Assembly (NCBI GenBank): GCA_002245135.1
Contig: NGBS01001163.1
Location: 248,001-312,000, forward strand
Origin: Proteromonas lacertae
Lineage: Eukaryota > Sar > Bigyra > Opalinata > Proteromonadidae
Length of the DNA stretch: 64,000 nt
Reading direction: 5' to 3'
This document shows positions 37,701 to 50,275 of this stretch, in pieces. The translations under genes and the position numbers were made by a program. The stretch's first letter is position 1. The number at the start of each line of letters is the position of its first letter. The notes under the pieces were generated by a model. That model searched no databases, was not told the origin of the DNA, and saw only the letters and a program-made list of their open reading frames with translations.

Positions 37701-40052
37701 TTTTCAATTTGTTTGGATGTATCTTCATTTGATTCTGTTTAACTCTTTTCCTTCTAAATTGTTGAGTATATTTTCTATTTGTGGTGATAAATTCTCTTTA
37801 CTTTTTATTGTTCTAATGATTTTGTTCATGTCTTTGTTATTCTTCAATATATCAGATAATCTATTATTCTCATTCTTAAATTGATTTCTACAATATAATA
37901 AAACAAATAAATATATATATACACTTTGTCAATCAATTCATCCAAATTACTCGATTTAAATGCAATATCTGGGAATTTCTTATTATATAGACTAATCATT
38001 GTGTTACTATCTTCATTTAATATTTCATCTCTTGTCATTGATGGTAATATTTCGATATAATAATCATCGATTATCTCTTCAAATGCATCTTTCTGTTGTT
38101 CATCATTGCTCAATGATTCTAATTTCTTTGTTATTAATTCAATAGTATTCATTATCTTTTCCCAATAAGTGTATTTCTCAATATTACATCTTGAATATTC
38201 CACTACTCTCATCATCATTCCTTAATTCCATTGATTCTTTCTGATAATTCTTTACATTCTTTATATTACTTAATCTACTTGATAACTCTCCTTTCAATTG
38301 AGATTCAATTGCACTTTCATCTTTCTCATAGTTATAGAAATCTTTCATATAAGTCAATCTATTGATCTGTTCAATCATATCAGATCCATGAATCTCTTTT
38401 ATCTCTCTTTGATATTCATATATTATAGCTTCATAGTGATTTTGAGATTGTAATCTTCTCACTGTATTATTGGTTGTATGTTGAATTGAGTTTTCCAGTT
38501 GTTTTAATTGGTCATAATAGTCATTGTCATTCACATCAATTAACACTAAATCATTATTTGGTATTTCATTTGCAAATGGGATATTATTCACTATTTCATA
38601 ATTCCACCATTTATTTAAATAAGTTGCATAATAAGAACAACCAATAGAAGTTGAATCATCTAAATTCATTGTTTCAACCAATGCTTTTGCAGGATTACTA
38701 ACATGTCAAATAGTCAAGCAAAGTTTGTTTAATTATTGGTATTCTAATAGTTCCACCAGATAATACAATATCAAATTCAAAATCATTACCATCAGTATAA
38801 CTCTTTGCTTTTTCAACTGAATCTTTAACAATCTCTAAAATACAATTTTTCATTGTCATTTCTCCATTATTCATTATTATAATTAACATTACTATAATAA
38901 GGAAATTCAGATATATTCTTATTGCTAATAATATCATTTATAATCTCAGTTGAAAGTGATGTTTCATAATCATCACCATCTTCTAATATATCTTCAATTT
39001 GTATTGCTACTTCATCTGCACCAACCGCACTTAACTTCTCTTTTGCTTTTCTTAAGCTATTCATCATTGAGTAATACGTTCTTGGCTTTTTATCGAAATT
39101 CTCTACAAGATCATCTTCTTCAACATCTTCTTTTATTTTGCTGATTAAATATTGTAATAAATAATGATCAATTAATCTACCACCGATAATACTATTGTAG
39201 GAGTTTGATAATAATTCACATTTATCTCTCTATTAAATAAAAAAACTAGAGTAAATATATATACTGTATATTTAACGATTGTTGATGATGTTGATAAATA
39301 ACCAACATTTACAATACATATATATTTATTATCACCACTAATCCTTGTATTATTCTCAAATCCATAGGTTGTAGCTGTTGCTACATAATCTGGTATAATA
39401 TCCAATACATTAAACTCATCTGGAATAACTTTAATGATTAATTGTTGTAATTGATTCTTCATTGTTTCAGTAGTAGAAGGATGGAATTGTTAAAACACAA
39501 TTATAAGGTAATTTTGAGTTTTCTTTACGTAGCTCGATTATATTTTTCACTTTTTCTAAATAGGAGATATGAACATGCATCACAATTAAGTTTGAGTTGT
39601 TTGTCTTTTTCTGGGAAATTCGAAATCTATAATATTATACATATAGGTTCATACAGTATATCCAACAGTATTGTCATGAAGTAGTTCCATTGTATAATAA
39701 TTATTAGTTGAGAATAATCTTGTTTCTGACAAATCTTGGAATGCCCTTCGTCTTAAATCTACCACAGTACCAACACTGTTTTTACTATTACGATTCTCCT
39801 ATAATCAAGCATTAACCTAACAGAAAATATACCATTGTTACAGCAACAGATCCAACAAACCTTTGGAATTTGTCAAAAGAAGATACACATCTAAATAAAT
39901 TATTGTCAAAAAAAATACCTGGTTAGATGCTGAGAATTCTCATTTTCAAGTATTGAAGATCCATTCCCCTTCTTTATACCTGACTCATTGTTAGAAGACA
40001 CTACAATGTTATAGGAACCTATATCTATTCCATATATGTCATTTTCAGCCAT
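34800..40052 (-). CDS. Hsp110-like chaperone extended by coiled-coil repeats and Tudor/SH3-like repeats
   Basis: The N-terminus MAENDIYGIDIGSYNIVVSS is the phosphate-1 loop of the Hsp70/Hsp110 superfamily. Further marks are LPYNCVLTIPSFYY, SIIGGRLIDHYLLQYL, KAKEKLSAVGADEVAI, LSGGTIRIPIIKQTLL and TMNLDDSTSIGCS, nearest to Hsp110. After the substrate-binding part, a long helical region holds three similar units (ENKIQNHSDDITQDDVDEC; EDKMNNKDNITSDDVDKC; HINRETVVKEDVEEC). The C-terminus has tandem Tudor/Agenet-like barrels (GDWVIIKDL.RVGIVKKC; EVVMWYYNNKIYEGVVIRSF) and a Ser-rich linker near 35250-35400. At least eight short introns. Three stops (39467-39469, 38698-38700, 38184-38186) interrupt conserved sequence, each with +1 continuation. 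Probably a nucleotide-exchange factor or specialised chaperone; the C-terminal role is unknown. Joins between 36600 and 37900 are only approximate. Confidence 0.65.
39467..39469 (-). other. In-frame TGA inside the Hsp110-like NBD with +1 continuation
   Basis: The conserved block LTIPSFYY runs into TGA; reading one base later gives ETMKNQLQQLI, which matches the family's next positions without a gap. No intron is possible without deleting the conserved block. Confidence 0.7.
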
Positions 40053-40217
40053 TTTAAAATATAGCTGTTGAAACGACTCTATTATATTAATTCATTTTTC
40101 TCATCACATAATTACAATTAACCAGAAATAATATCATGCACAAATATAACTGTCACAATTATTATCAAATCAAAAACAACATATACAAAATAATAATAAT
40201 AATAAAAATATCCTCAC

Positions 40218-41124
40218 TTATGGAGTATTCTTTCCAAAAATATCGTGTAACTTGTATACATCGATTGATTCTTGCTTATGATGACCATCTTTAGCAACAA
40301 TATAAACTACAGAATAAAAATCAAGAAACTATACCATTATTAATGCCACCAGATGCACTATCACGATGTGTAGCATGATAGATTGCTTTACGACCTAGTG
40401 TAACAGCTTCATCATCTAAAACAAAATAATTTCTAAAAAATACCTGTTAAATCAGGTCTATATTCAGCATCTAAAATACCATAAGCAAATAATGAACCAC
40501 TACCTACTGAAAAATATGGTCTTGTAGCTGAATATCTATATCTTGAACCTTCTGCATCAACATAATACAACATAGCTTTATCTCCATCAAATCCAGCAAG
40601 CATAGCACCAATGGATAAACCATAACCTCTGTAATAATAGACAACATTGTGGAATAGCTTTGATGCTGCTGTTACTGAGATTCTCTGTTTATTTCTTAGT
40701 TCAAAAAGACTATTTTTATAATATCTATGAATATATACTTGCAGTCACGTGTTAGATTTGATTCCCAGTATTGACAATCAGCTGCACCACCAGCCATTGT
40801 GCAAAGGATGTAGGGATTTACTTCAACAATTTTGTGAACAGTACCTGATGCAATATATCCTCCTTGTGTAGCACGAGAATCTACAGACACTATGATCTTT
40901 TCATCTTCTGGTGGTCCATAAATAAATGCAAGGGTTGTAGTTCCTTTCCATGGTTTTATAAAATTTTTCTGATCATCATACCTTGGCTTCAATTTATCAA
41001 AGCAGTATTTAGCTGGATTTTCTACAGCAGGAATCATAAATGTATTCATAGCTATAGAGTGCATCAAGTCATCCTGGGATTCTTCTTTTTCAGATGAGCT
41101 GAGCAAATTTAGATTGACTGGCAT
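40218..41124 (-). CDS. PSMB5: 20S proteasome subunit beta-5 (chymotrypsin-like, PSMB5)
   Basis: Core catalytic subunit. The propeptide of about 60 residues ([15 protein letters not shown]...) precedes the mature N-terminus [10 protein letters not shown], whose first Thr is the nucleophile after autocleavage. [19 protein letters not shown] gives the conserved Asp/Arg/Lys block, and [14 protein letters not shown] is diagnostic of beta-5. After introns at about 40715-40742, 40417-40445 and 40307-40334, the protein continues with [46 protein letters not shown] and ends DIFGKNTP. Full length, no defects. It is divergent from the PKS gene with a gap of about 93 bases, so the two may share control sequences. 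Confidence 0.93.
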
Positions 41125-41217
41125 TAAAAAAATAAGAAGAAAAGAATATGTGGGATTTCTAACAAGTTTCTAACACTTATTCAAATTAGATTTGAATCAG
41201 AATTTTAATCTTCGCAT
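41125..41217. promoter_or_regulatory. Divergent promoter region of PSMB5 and the PKS
   Basis: About 93 bases lie between the proteasome start and the upstream PKS start. It includes the symmetric-looking TCTAACAAGTTTCTAACA repeat. Shared control is plausible but unproven. Confidence 0.4.
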
Positions 41218-41321
41218 ATGGCTTCGTTACTTCGCAAAAATTCAAATCTTCGTTCTGTAAGTGTCACTCAGAACATAATTAGAGAAGTTATATTTCATTC
41301 CAACACTCATTCTTCTCTTTC
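41218..41321 (+). other. Possible mitochondrial presequence exon of the PKS
   Basis: The reading [13 protein letters not shown] then, across a 26-base GTAAGT...TTAG intron, [13 protein letters not shown] leads in frame to the ATG at 41322. It has Arg and Ser, no acidic residues and a plausible R-S-Y cleavage site, as in matrix-targeting peptides. Whether this exon is used is unproven. Confidence 0.45.
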
Positions 41322-44300
41322 ATGGAAAACAAAGCAATGGAACCCGTTGCTATTGTTGGCATTGGATGCAAATTCCCTGGTGCAGATAATCCAGATGAAT
41401 TGTGGTCGTTATTAGAAGAAGGTAAAGATATGGTTACTGAAGTTCCAAGTGATAGATGGAACAAAGATAATTGGTATAGTGAGACAAAAATGAAAAGTAA
41501 ATCAGTATATATTCTATTGTAATTGTTCAAATTATAGATAAGTAATTCAGGAGCATTTTTAAAAGATATTGATTTATTTGATTCACCATTTTTCAACATT
41601 ACTCCAAAAGAAGCTAGTCAATTAGATCCACAAATTAGATTATTACTTGAAGTATAAATTAAGTAGTTATATATAATAATATAGTGTACTTGGAATGCAA
41701 TAGAAGATGCAGGAATAGACTACACCAAACAGAATCCAGATGGTGGTGTATTTATGGGACAAATGTCTCATGATTTCATGGATCTTGAATCCTTAGGTCG
41801 TTACACATTAACATCCTTCGCAATGCAAGGTAATGCAACAACCTTCGCATCCAACAGAATCTCCTACTTCCTCAATCAACATGGACCAAGTGTAACCTAC
41901 AATACAGCTTGTTCATCATCATTAGTTGCATTTCATTATGCAGTTCAAGCTGTAAGAAATGGAGAATGTTCTTGGGCAATTGCTGGTGGTTCTAGTGTAT
42001 TATTAGATCCAAGAATCTACGTCGCATTCACTGATTGGGGAACAATGTCACCTGATGGAAAATGTTTTACATTTGATGAAAGAGCGAATGGATATGTGAG
42101 AGGTGAAGGTGCTGGTGTTGTGATATTGAAGAGATTAAGTGATGCTATTAGAGATAATGATAGAATATATTCAATAGTAAGAAATACTGGTATAAATCAT
42201 GATGGTCATAAACGTGCAATAACAATACCCAATTCAGAAAGTCAAGAAGAATTAATGAAGAGAGTTTATAAAGAATGTGATATTGATGTATGTAATGTGG
42301 ATTATATTGAAGCACATGGTACTGGTACAGTCGCAGGAGATAGTGCAGAGACAACAGCAATTGGTAAAGCATTATGTCCAACTGAAAGAAAACAATCGTT
42401 ATTGATTGGATCTGTAAAAACTAATTTAGGTCATATGGAAGGTGCAGCTGGAATACTATCCGTTATAAAAACTGCATTATCAATCTATTACAGTAAGATA
42501 CCACGTAATTTGAACTTTAACAAGCCAAACCCTAAGATTGATTTTGCTGGTTTGAAATTAAGAGTTCCAATTATTACAGAACAATGGCCTAATAATAATG
42601 AAGGTGTAAGAAGAGCTGGTATAAATAGCTTTGGAATTGGTGGTAGTAATGCTCATGTTATATTAGAGAATAATGAAAGTGAAAATACTGAAATAATCAC
42701 TACAACTGAAGCTACTGATTCTACATATTATATACCATTATCAGCTCAAAGTGATGATTCTTTAATGAAAGTGATTAATAATTTATCAAATATATGGAGT
42801 AAGAATATAGATAATAATCAATTATTAAGTGATATAAGTTATACATTAACTTATAGAAAACATCATTTATCACATAGAGGATTGATCTGTGATACAAAAG
42901 AGAATATTCAATATTTATTATCCAATATAAACACTAATCCGACTGTACAAAAGAGATTATTAAAAGGAAATACTTTAGAGAATAAACAGAGAGATATAAT
43001 AATGGTATTTTGTGGACAAGGAGCTCAATGGAAGAAGATGGGATTAGAATTATATAAAACAAATGAAACATTTAAAAATACAATGGATAAGTGTTGTGAA
43101 ATAGTGAATAAGAGATTAAATATTGATTTATGGAAAATAATGCAAACTGATGAGATAAATCAAACTATTTATTCACAACCAGCAACTACTGCTTTAGAAA
43201 TAAGTATTTATGAATTATTAAAATCATATGATATACATCCAACATGTGTTTGTGGTCATAGTTCTGGTGAAATCGCTTCAACCTATGCAGCAGGTGCAAT
43301 AACCCTCGAAGAAGCAATGATAGTAGCATTATATAGAGGTAAATGTATTCAAGAGTTATGTCCCAATAATGGAGGAATGGCTGCTTTAGGAACATCACCT
43401 GAGATTGCTGAACAGTTAATATCAACTGAAGAGAGGATATGGGTTGCTTGTTATAATAGTCCAAATGCCATAACACTGTCTGGTGATAGAGATGTATTAG
43501 AATCATTTGGTAAGGCGTTAGTAGAAGATGGATATTTCTATAAACCATTAGAAGTATCACATGCTTATCATTCACCACATATGGAGCCAGCAATGAAGAA
43601 ATATAGAGAATATATGAGTGATATTAATAGTAATAAAGAAGATAATAGTGTAGAGTTAAAAGCTAGAATATTCTCATCTGTTGTAGGTGATGAAATAAGT
43701 GAAGGTAGTAGAATTAATGCTGATTATTTTATTGACAATTTAACTCATCCAGTTAAATTCCAACATATTATATCGAAGTTATATAGTCTATATCCTGATG
43801 CAATCTATTTAGAAGTTGGTCCTCATCCTACTCTTCGTAGACCAATCATAGCTTCTTGTAATAATAACAATATCAGTGAAACACAAGTATTTGGTACATT
43901 AACAAGAGATTTAAATGATATTACATCTATCAAGAAATGTATTGGTCAATTGTATTGTAATGGTAATGAATATGAAACTGCTATAAAAGAATATGTTCCA
44001 AAAGCTAATTTTTATGGTAATTTACCAATTTATCCATATGAAAAACAAAGATTATGGAAAATGAATGAAGAAGCTGAGAAGTTGTTACATTCAGCAAGAA
44101 TAAGTCCATTATTAGGTATTAGACAATCATCTCCTTATCCATTATATAAATCAACCATTGATTTGAAAGAATTAACCTATTTATTAGATCATAAAATAAT
44201 GGGAAGTTATTTAGCTCCAGCTGCTATGTATTTAGAAATGTCATTTTCTGCTATTTGTAACTTATATCATACTAAGAAAGGTTCAATTTATTACAGTCAT

Positions 44301-47300
44301 TTCCAACAACCACTTATACTCAATGAAGATGAACCAAGTTACATATTTACTCAAGTTGATACAAAATCTGATGAATTGACTATTTCTACTAGAAAATCCA
44401 ATGATAGTACAAGTGATATACAATCAAATACTCCATTTATTACTTATTATAAATGTCATATTAGACCAGAAATCGATGATTGGTGTATTGGAGAACCATT
44501 ATCCAATATAATTCAAAAAGTAAAAGAAGAAACTGTAGAAATTAATATCTCTCAATTATATACTTCATTATCAGCAGAAGGTTTAGAATTTGGTGATACA
44601 TTCCACTCATTATCTCAAGTCTACAAAGGTAGTGATAATGGTATATGCAATGTTGCTGTAAACTTACCAGCAGAACAATTATCACATTATGTAATACATC
44701 CTGTTATATTAGATGCATTATTCCAATCTATGATCTGCACATTATCAGGATCACCATCTGCTTATATTCCAGTTGGTTGTGATAGTATGTCATTTGATTT
44801 AACCAATTACCATGAGAATACACCAATCTCTATCTATGTAAAGAGAGTCAGTGAAGGTCATATAGTAGAAGCTGATGTATGGATGTATTGTGGTGGAAGT
44901 TCATTACCATTCGTATGGTCTAAAGGATGTAAAATACAGTCTTTAGTGAATGAAAGATGTATTAATGAAGTAGATATATCACAGATAGTCAGTGAAATGA
45001 AATATGAAGAAATATATTTATCAGAGAATGAACAAAGTCATTCATTTACATTAACACCTACACCTGAATCTCCATTATTACTATTAACATCAATGAGAAG
45101 AGAATGTCAAATTATTAACGGATTAGCTCAAACATATGAGAATTGTATTGTATTAACTGGAAATAGCAATGATAGTGAAATACCATCATCTATATCTGCT
45201 GCTATATTTGTATATGAATCAGATACAAATTTCCCAGAACCGATTGATTTAGATTTATTACTATCTTGGACTCAAGACTTATTGAAATTACAAAAGAAAA
45301 TTAAATTCTATATAGTGACATTAGGAGCTAATGGAAATACATCAAATCCTGCTACAAGTTGTTTAATTGGTTATGGAAGAACATTACAAAATGAAACAAA
45401 TCAATTAGAAACGATATTAATTGATTTAGACAATACAAAGCCATTACAACAACAAATCCATCAATTAATTACTATTATCTCATCATCATCTTTAACAGAA
45501 CAACAACAACAACAACAAGAGAATGAAATTATTGAGAGAGGTGAGAAGTATTACACTCCCAGAGTAATATCATTTGATCATCATAGAGAAGTAAAAGAGA
45601 ATGATATAGAGCCAAAGAATGGTAGATGGTTATTAGATATTGAGAAACCAGGTTTATTAGATACATTTATAAGGACTGAAGGAGTTGATAGAGAGTTAAA
45701 ACCTGATGAAATATTATGGGAAGTTGAATATGCTGGACTGAATTATAAAGATGTAATGATTGCAATGGGATTATTAAAAGAAGATGCATTTAAAGGAGGA
45801 TTCTCACAGACTAATATAGGTATGGAAGGATCAGGTAAAGCAATAAAAGTAGGTAAAGATGTGAAGAAGATCAAAGTGGGAGATAAAGTATATGGTATAT
45901 GTCCTGATGGATTAGGAACTCATGCTATAACTCCACAATGTTGGTTATTCAAATTACCAAAACACTTATCATTAGATGAAGTAGCTGGTGTGTTTGTACC
46001 TTATGTTACTGCTTATAGTACATTATCTGAATTGGTACATATTAATAAGAATGATATTGTGTTAATACACGGTGGAAGTGGTGGTGTTGGATCTTGTGCT
46101 ATTCAAGTAGCAAAGAATGCAGGTGCGACTGTAATTTGTACAGCTTCAACACCTGAAAAGAAGAATTATTGTAAATCATTAGGTTGTGATTATGTATTTG
46201 ATTCTAGAAGTTCAACATTTGTATCTGATGTAAAGAAACTAACTGAAGGTAAAGGATGTAATGTTATATTAAATTGTTTATCCAATCATTTGATGAGAGA
46301 AAGTGTAAGATTATTAGCTCCTTACGGCCATTTTGTTGAGATTGGTAAGATTGATGCTATGAATGATAATACAGTCAATTTACACTGATTTATTAGAGAA
46401 TGAAACTTATGTATTTTATGATTTAGATAGATATTTAGAACAACAAAAAGCTACTGTCACTCGATGGGGTGAAATTATTGATAATTTACTAGAAACCAAG
46501 AAATTAAAACCAATGCCAACGACTATATTTTCATTAACTCAATTGAATGATGCTATTCGATATTTAGGTCAAAGTAAACATATTGGTAAAGTTGTAATAA
46601 GACTTAGAGATTCTAAAACTAATGAAATTATCCCAATAACTAGCAGTTTACCTTATCGTAGTAAATATCCATTTAGTAGTGAATATAGTTATTGTATAGC
46701 TGGTGGAAATAGAGGAATTGGTATCGAATTGTGTAGATGGATGGTGAATAGAGGTGCTAGAAGTATTATTATATTATGTCGTTCAGGAAAATGTGATAAA
46801 GAAGGAGAAATTGTGTTATCACAATTACAACGTAAATATAATACTAAAATTAGAATATATGAATGTGATATCACTGATTCTTTGGATGTTCAAAGAGTAA
46901 TGCAAACTATACAATCTACTGAATTACCATTAAAAGGAATAATTCATTCAGCAATGAACTTAGAAGATCATTTAATATCAACAATGAATATTGATTTATT
47001 CAACCAATCATATGAAGTGAAGTGTAAAGGTGCTTGGAATTTGCATTATTATTCTCAAGAAATGATTAAAGAACCATTAGATTTCTTCATCTGTTTATCC
47101 TCAATCTCCAGTGTGATTGGTAATCCAGGTCAAAGTAATTATTGTAGTGGTAATAGTTATATTGAAGGATTAATGGAATATAGACGAAGTAATGGATTAT
47201 GTGGTTTATCTTTGAATTTAGGAGCTGTTAGAGATGCTGGTGCAGTATTTAGAAACAATTCAATTGTTACTGATACATTAAAAGAAGATATGATCAGTGT

Positions 47301-49182
47301 AAAAGATATAGAATCAGCTATTTATAATTCAATGAAATACAAATATCCATCTCAAGTCATAGTTTGTCCATTCAGTGAGAAATCCTTAGGACAATTAAAA
47401 CAGAATAGAAGATTCAATGAATTAATCAAAACTCATGGTAATATGAAGAGTAACGAAAATACAATGTTAAAAAGTATATTACAACTTCCAGAAAGTGAAC
47501 AACAAGAAGCAGTTAGTCATTATGTAAAAACAGCACTTTGTTCAGTGATTGGATTATCTGAATCAAGTTTAAGAAATGACCAATCATTAACCACTTTAGG
47601 TATTGATAGTATAGTTGCTGTAGAATTAAAGACAATGTTAGACAATCAATTTGAGATGAATATTCCAGTGTTTGAATTAACAAATGGTAAAACAATTCAA
47701 GGATTAATAGATGATATATCTAAGAATGTAAAACAAATCCAATCCAATAATAAATCATCTTCAAAATCAGTTACAAATACAGCTACTACTACTACAAGTA
47801 CAATGCAATTATATTCACGTGATGATTTACAGAGGAGACAAGAAGATGATACAACTACAGAAGAAGACTTGGTAATAAGTACAATGAATTTACAATCAAG
47901 AAAAGAGAATAATATTTTATCATCTCTCACTGATAATATTAGTTCTAATAATGGAATAATGCATTTTGATTGGAGAAATACTAATGAATATCAAGATGTG
48001 AGTTTATACTTAAAATGGTTGAAATGGAATCCTTATTACTTTACTCAAAAACACATTACTCCCACCACTTCTGATATTGATGGTTATAAGAATGTAATAG
48101 ATTTCACATCTTATGATTATTTAGGTTATTCTACAGATGAAAGTATAATTAAAGCAGGTCAAAAAGCATTAAGTGATTATGGAAGTTCAGTTTCTGCTTC
48201 AAGATTAACTGGTGGTCAAGTCCCAATTCATACAGCCTTAGAAAAAGCAATTAGTAATCTCTTAGGAGTTGAAGATGCAATAGTTTATTTAGGAGGACAT
48301 ACAGCCAATGTTAATACAATCAAAACACTCTTTACTAAGAAAGACTTGATAATGTGTGATGAATTATCTCATAACAGTATAATGGAAGGTATAGCATACA
48401 GTGGATCAACTTGTGTACCATTTAAACACAATGATTATAAAGATTTAGATAGAAAGTTGACAAGTAGAAGAAAGAAATATGAGAAAGTGTTAATAGTGAT
48501 AGAAGGTATTTACAGTATGGATGGTGATATTCCAAATTTACCCAAATTCATTGAAGTAAAAGATAAACATAATTGTATATTAATGGTAGATGAAGCTCAT
48601 TCAATCGGTGTATTAGGCGATCATGGCAGAGGTATTTCTGAACATTATAATATCAATGCAAATAAAGTAGAAATCTGGATGGGTAGTTTAGGTAAAGCAA
48701 TGGCAAGTGCTGGTGGATATATAGCTGGTCAGAAAGAATTAATAACGATATTAAGATATAGATCACCTGGATTTATGTATAGTATTGGATTACCTCCAAG
48801 TTCAGCAGGTTGTGCGTTAGCTTCTATTGAAAGATTAAGTAAAGATAATTCCCGAGTTGCTACTTTACATGAAAGATGTATGTATTTTAAGAAATTATGT
48901 GTGAAAGAGAATATAGATATTGGAGAATGTGTTGATGTTCCTTCTGCTGTAGTATCTGTGTTTGTTGGAGACACAGAGAAATGTATAAAAATATTACAAT
49001 TATTGAGAGAAGAAGGTGTGTTAGTAACACCTGGAATGTGGCCTGCTGTTGCTCAAGGTAAAGCAAGATTGAGATTCTTTGTGAATGCTAAACATTCTAG
49101 TAGTGAAATTAAGAATACTGTGGATTCGATAAAGAGAGTGTTTGGTAGGTTCAAAGGAAATAAATTGATTACAACTGCTTAG
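41218..49182 (+). CDS. Highly reducing type I PKS fused to an alpha-oxoamine synthase
   Basis: One protein of about 2,600 residues. Domains in order: KS ([30 protein letters not shown]), AT (GHSSGEIAS), DH ([11 protein letters not shown]), a structural pseudo-KR, ER ([19 protein letters not shown]), KR ([21 protein letters not shown]), ACP ([11 protein letters not shown]), then a PLP-dependent alpha-oxoamine synthase ([38 protein letters not shown]). No methyltransferase or thioesterase. By the logic of such enzymes the acyl-ACP chain is probably released by decarboxylative condensation with an amino acid, giving an amino-ketone; the product is unknown. From the ATG at 41218, a 26-base intron (41257-41282, GTAAGT...TTAG) leads in frame into the KS and adds an Arg/Ser-rich presequence-like N-terminus; otherwise the start is 41322. 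Introns near 41515 and 41657. A TGA at 46386-46388 interrupts the ER end, with +1 continuation. Confidence 0.88.
46386..46388 (+). other. In-frame TGA inside the PKS with +1 continuation
   Basis: The ER-domain end runs into CAC TGA; reading resumes at GAT TTA one base later and continues the expected protein. The only GT-AG pair nearby (a 23-base stretch) would give the wrong frame, so no intron explains it. Confidence 0.7.
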
Positions 49183-49319
49183 AGAATTAATTAGATTCTT
49201 TTTATTACTCGATTTATTTTCATTATATTATCATTATATTGATTTATGTATGTGAATGTAAAAAAAACATAATAACATATATAAATTGAGAGGATAATAT
49301 ATGAAATAATGGATATTAT

Positions 49320-49653
49320 TTACTTCCATGTAATCCACGATAATATTCTGCTAAATAATCCTTGTTGAAGTTGTTCATCAGTAACACCTACATCATTTTG
49401 TAAGTTCTCAAATCTTTTATCCAATCTTTGCTGTTCTTCTTCAATTTCTTGAAGTTCTCTTTTCTGTTGTTCTAATCTAATAATTTGTCCTGCAATATCC
49501 CTTTCTCTTTCATCGAAAACACCTTTCATTCCTTCATTCCTACACATTCTTTGATCAAACATAATAATTTCATTTCTACCATCATTATTGTTACTTCTTT
49601 GTGATGCCTATATTATATAATAATTTCACCTATACTGTTAAAGATAAGCTCAT
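49320..49653 (-). CDS. Small coiled-coil protein of unknown function
   Basis: I do not recognise it. Exon 1 (MSLSLT) starts at 49653; a 28-base intron (GTATAGGT...ATATAG) leads to ASQRSNNNDGRNEIIMFDQR and the rest. The protein of about 100 residues is mostly one charged coiled coil (RDIAGQIIRLEQQKRELQEI, EEEQQRLDKRFENLQNDVG) with a short hydrophobic, Trp-containing end (LFSRILSWITWK) that could be an amphipathic membrane or protein contact. It lies convergent with the PKS gene, whose stop is 138 bases away. A trafficking or SNARE-accessory type adaptor is conceivable, but nothing proves it. Confidence 0.6.
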
Positions 49654-50275
49654 TTTTGTTAAACAAATTTTTGGAATAATTTGATAAGAAATTATAAATA
49701 AAATAACTTGGAATTTTATTGTAAACTGAAAATAACGACTATGTAAATCATTATTTATGTAAATAATTAAAAAAATTCATTTATGAAACGACTATATTTT
49801 TAATAATTAAATAAAACAACGAAATTAGATATTTAGATCGAAATAAGTATATAATGGAAGTTATTGTGAAGAAATATTTATATAAATGGTTGATTAGGTG
49901 TTGAAAGAGTAACTCAATCTCAACAATTAGCTGAAAAGTGATTTAAAATGTGTTATTCCCTAAGATATGAACTTATATTGTTAAATAAAACCTACAATAA
50001 ATAGCAGTGTATTTAATTTCACAAAATCAGGTGAAGTAAAATTCAGGGTGTTTGGAATATACGTTATTATTATCAATAATTGGTAAACATTAATATTCAT
50101 ATTCTGTATAAATACCTGTTTTTCTTTCCACATCCACTGAAATAGTTATAAAACTACATAGAATATTATCTTTAGCTTGTGTAAAAACAGAAGAATTGAA
50201 AATAATGTAAAAAGGTGTTTATGTAAATATAAATACATTTACATAAACGAAAAATATGTAAATAGTTTTTACATA
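49654..50275. other. Intergenic stretch upstream of the truncated GTPase copy
   Basis: No gene is seen apart from the repeat module at 49787-49940. The part next to the ATG (about 50216-50275) is rich in TTTACAT/ATGTAAA words that occur on both strands. Confidence 0.5.
49787..49940 (+). repeat. Upstream module, copy 1 of 3 (most diverged)
   Basis: Begins AACGACTATATTTT and contains ATGGTTGATTAGG and GAGTAACTCAATCTCAACAA. The same order of words recurs before both intact GTPase genes. It sits about 335 bases before the ATG of the truncated copy. Either a shared control region or duplicated flanking DNA. Confidence 0.6.

Noticed and set aside
25100-46388. Reassigned stop codons (ciliate-like code)
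   Set aside because: TAA, TAG and TGA all end clear genes here (for example TAA in PSMB5, TAG in the transporter), and the internal stops are followed by a frame change, not by read-through in frame.
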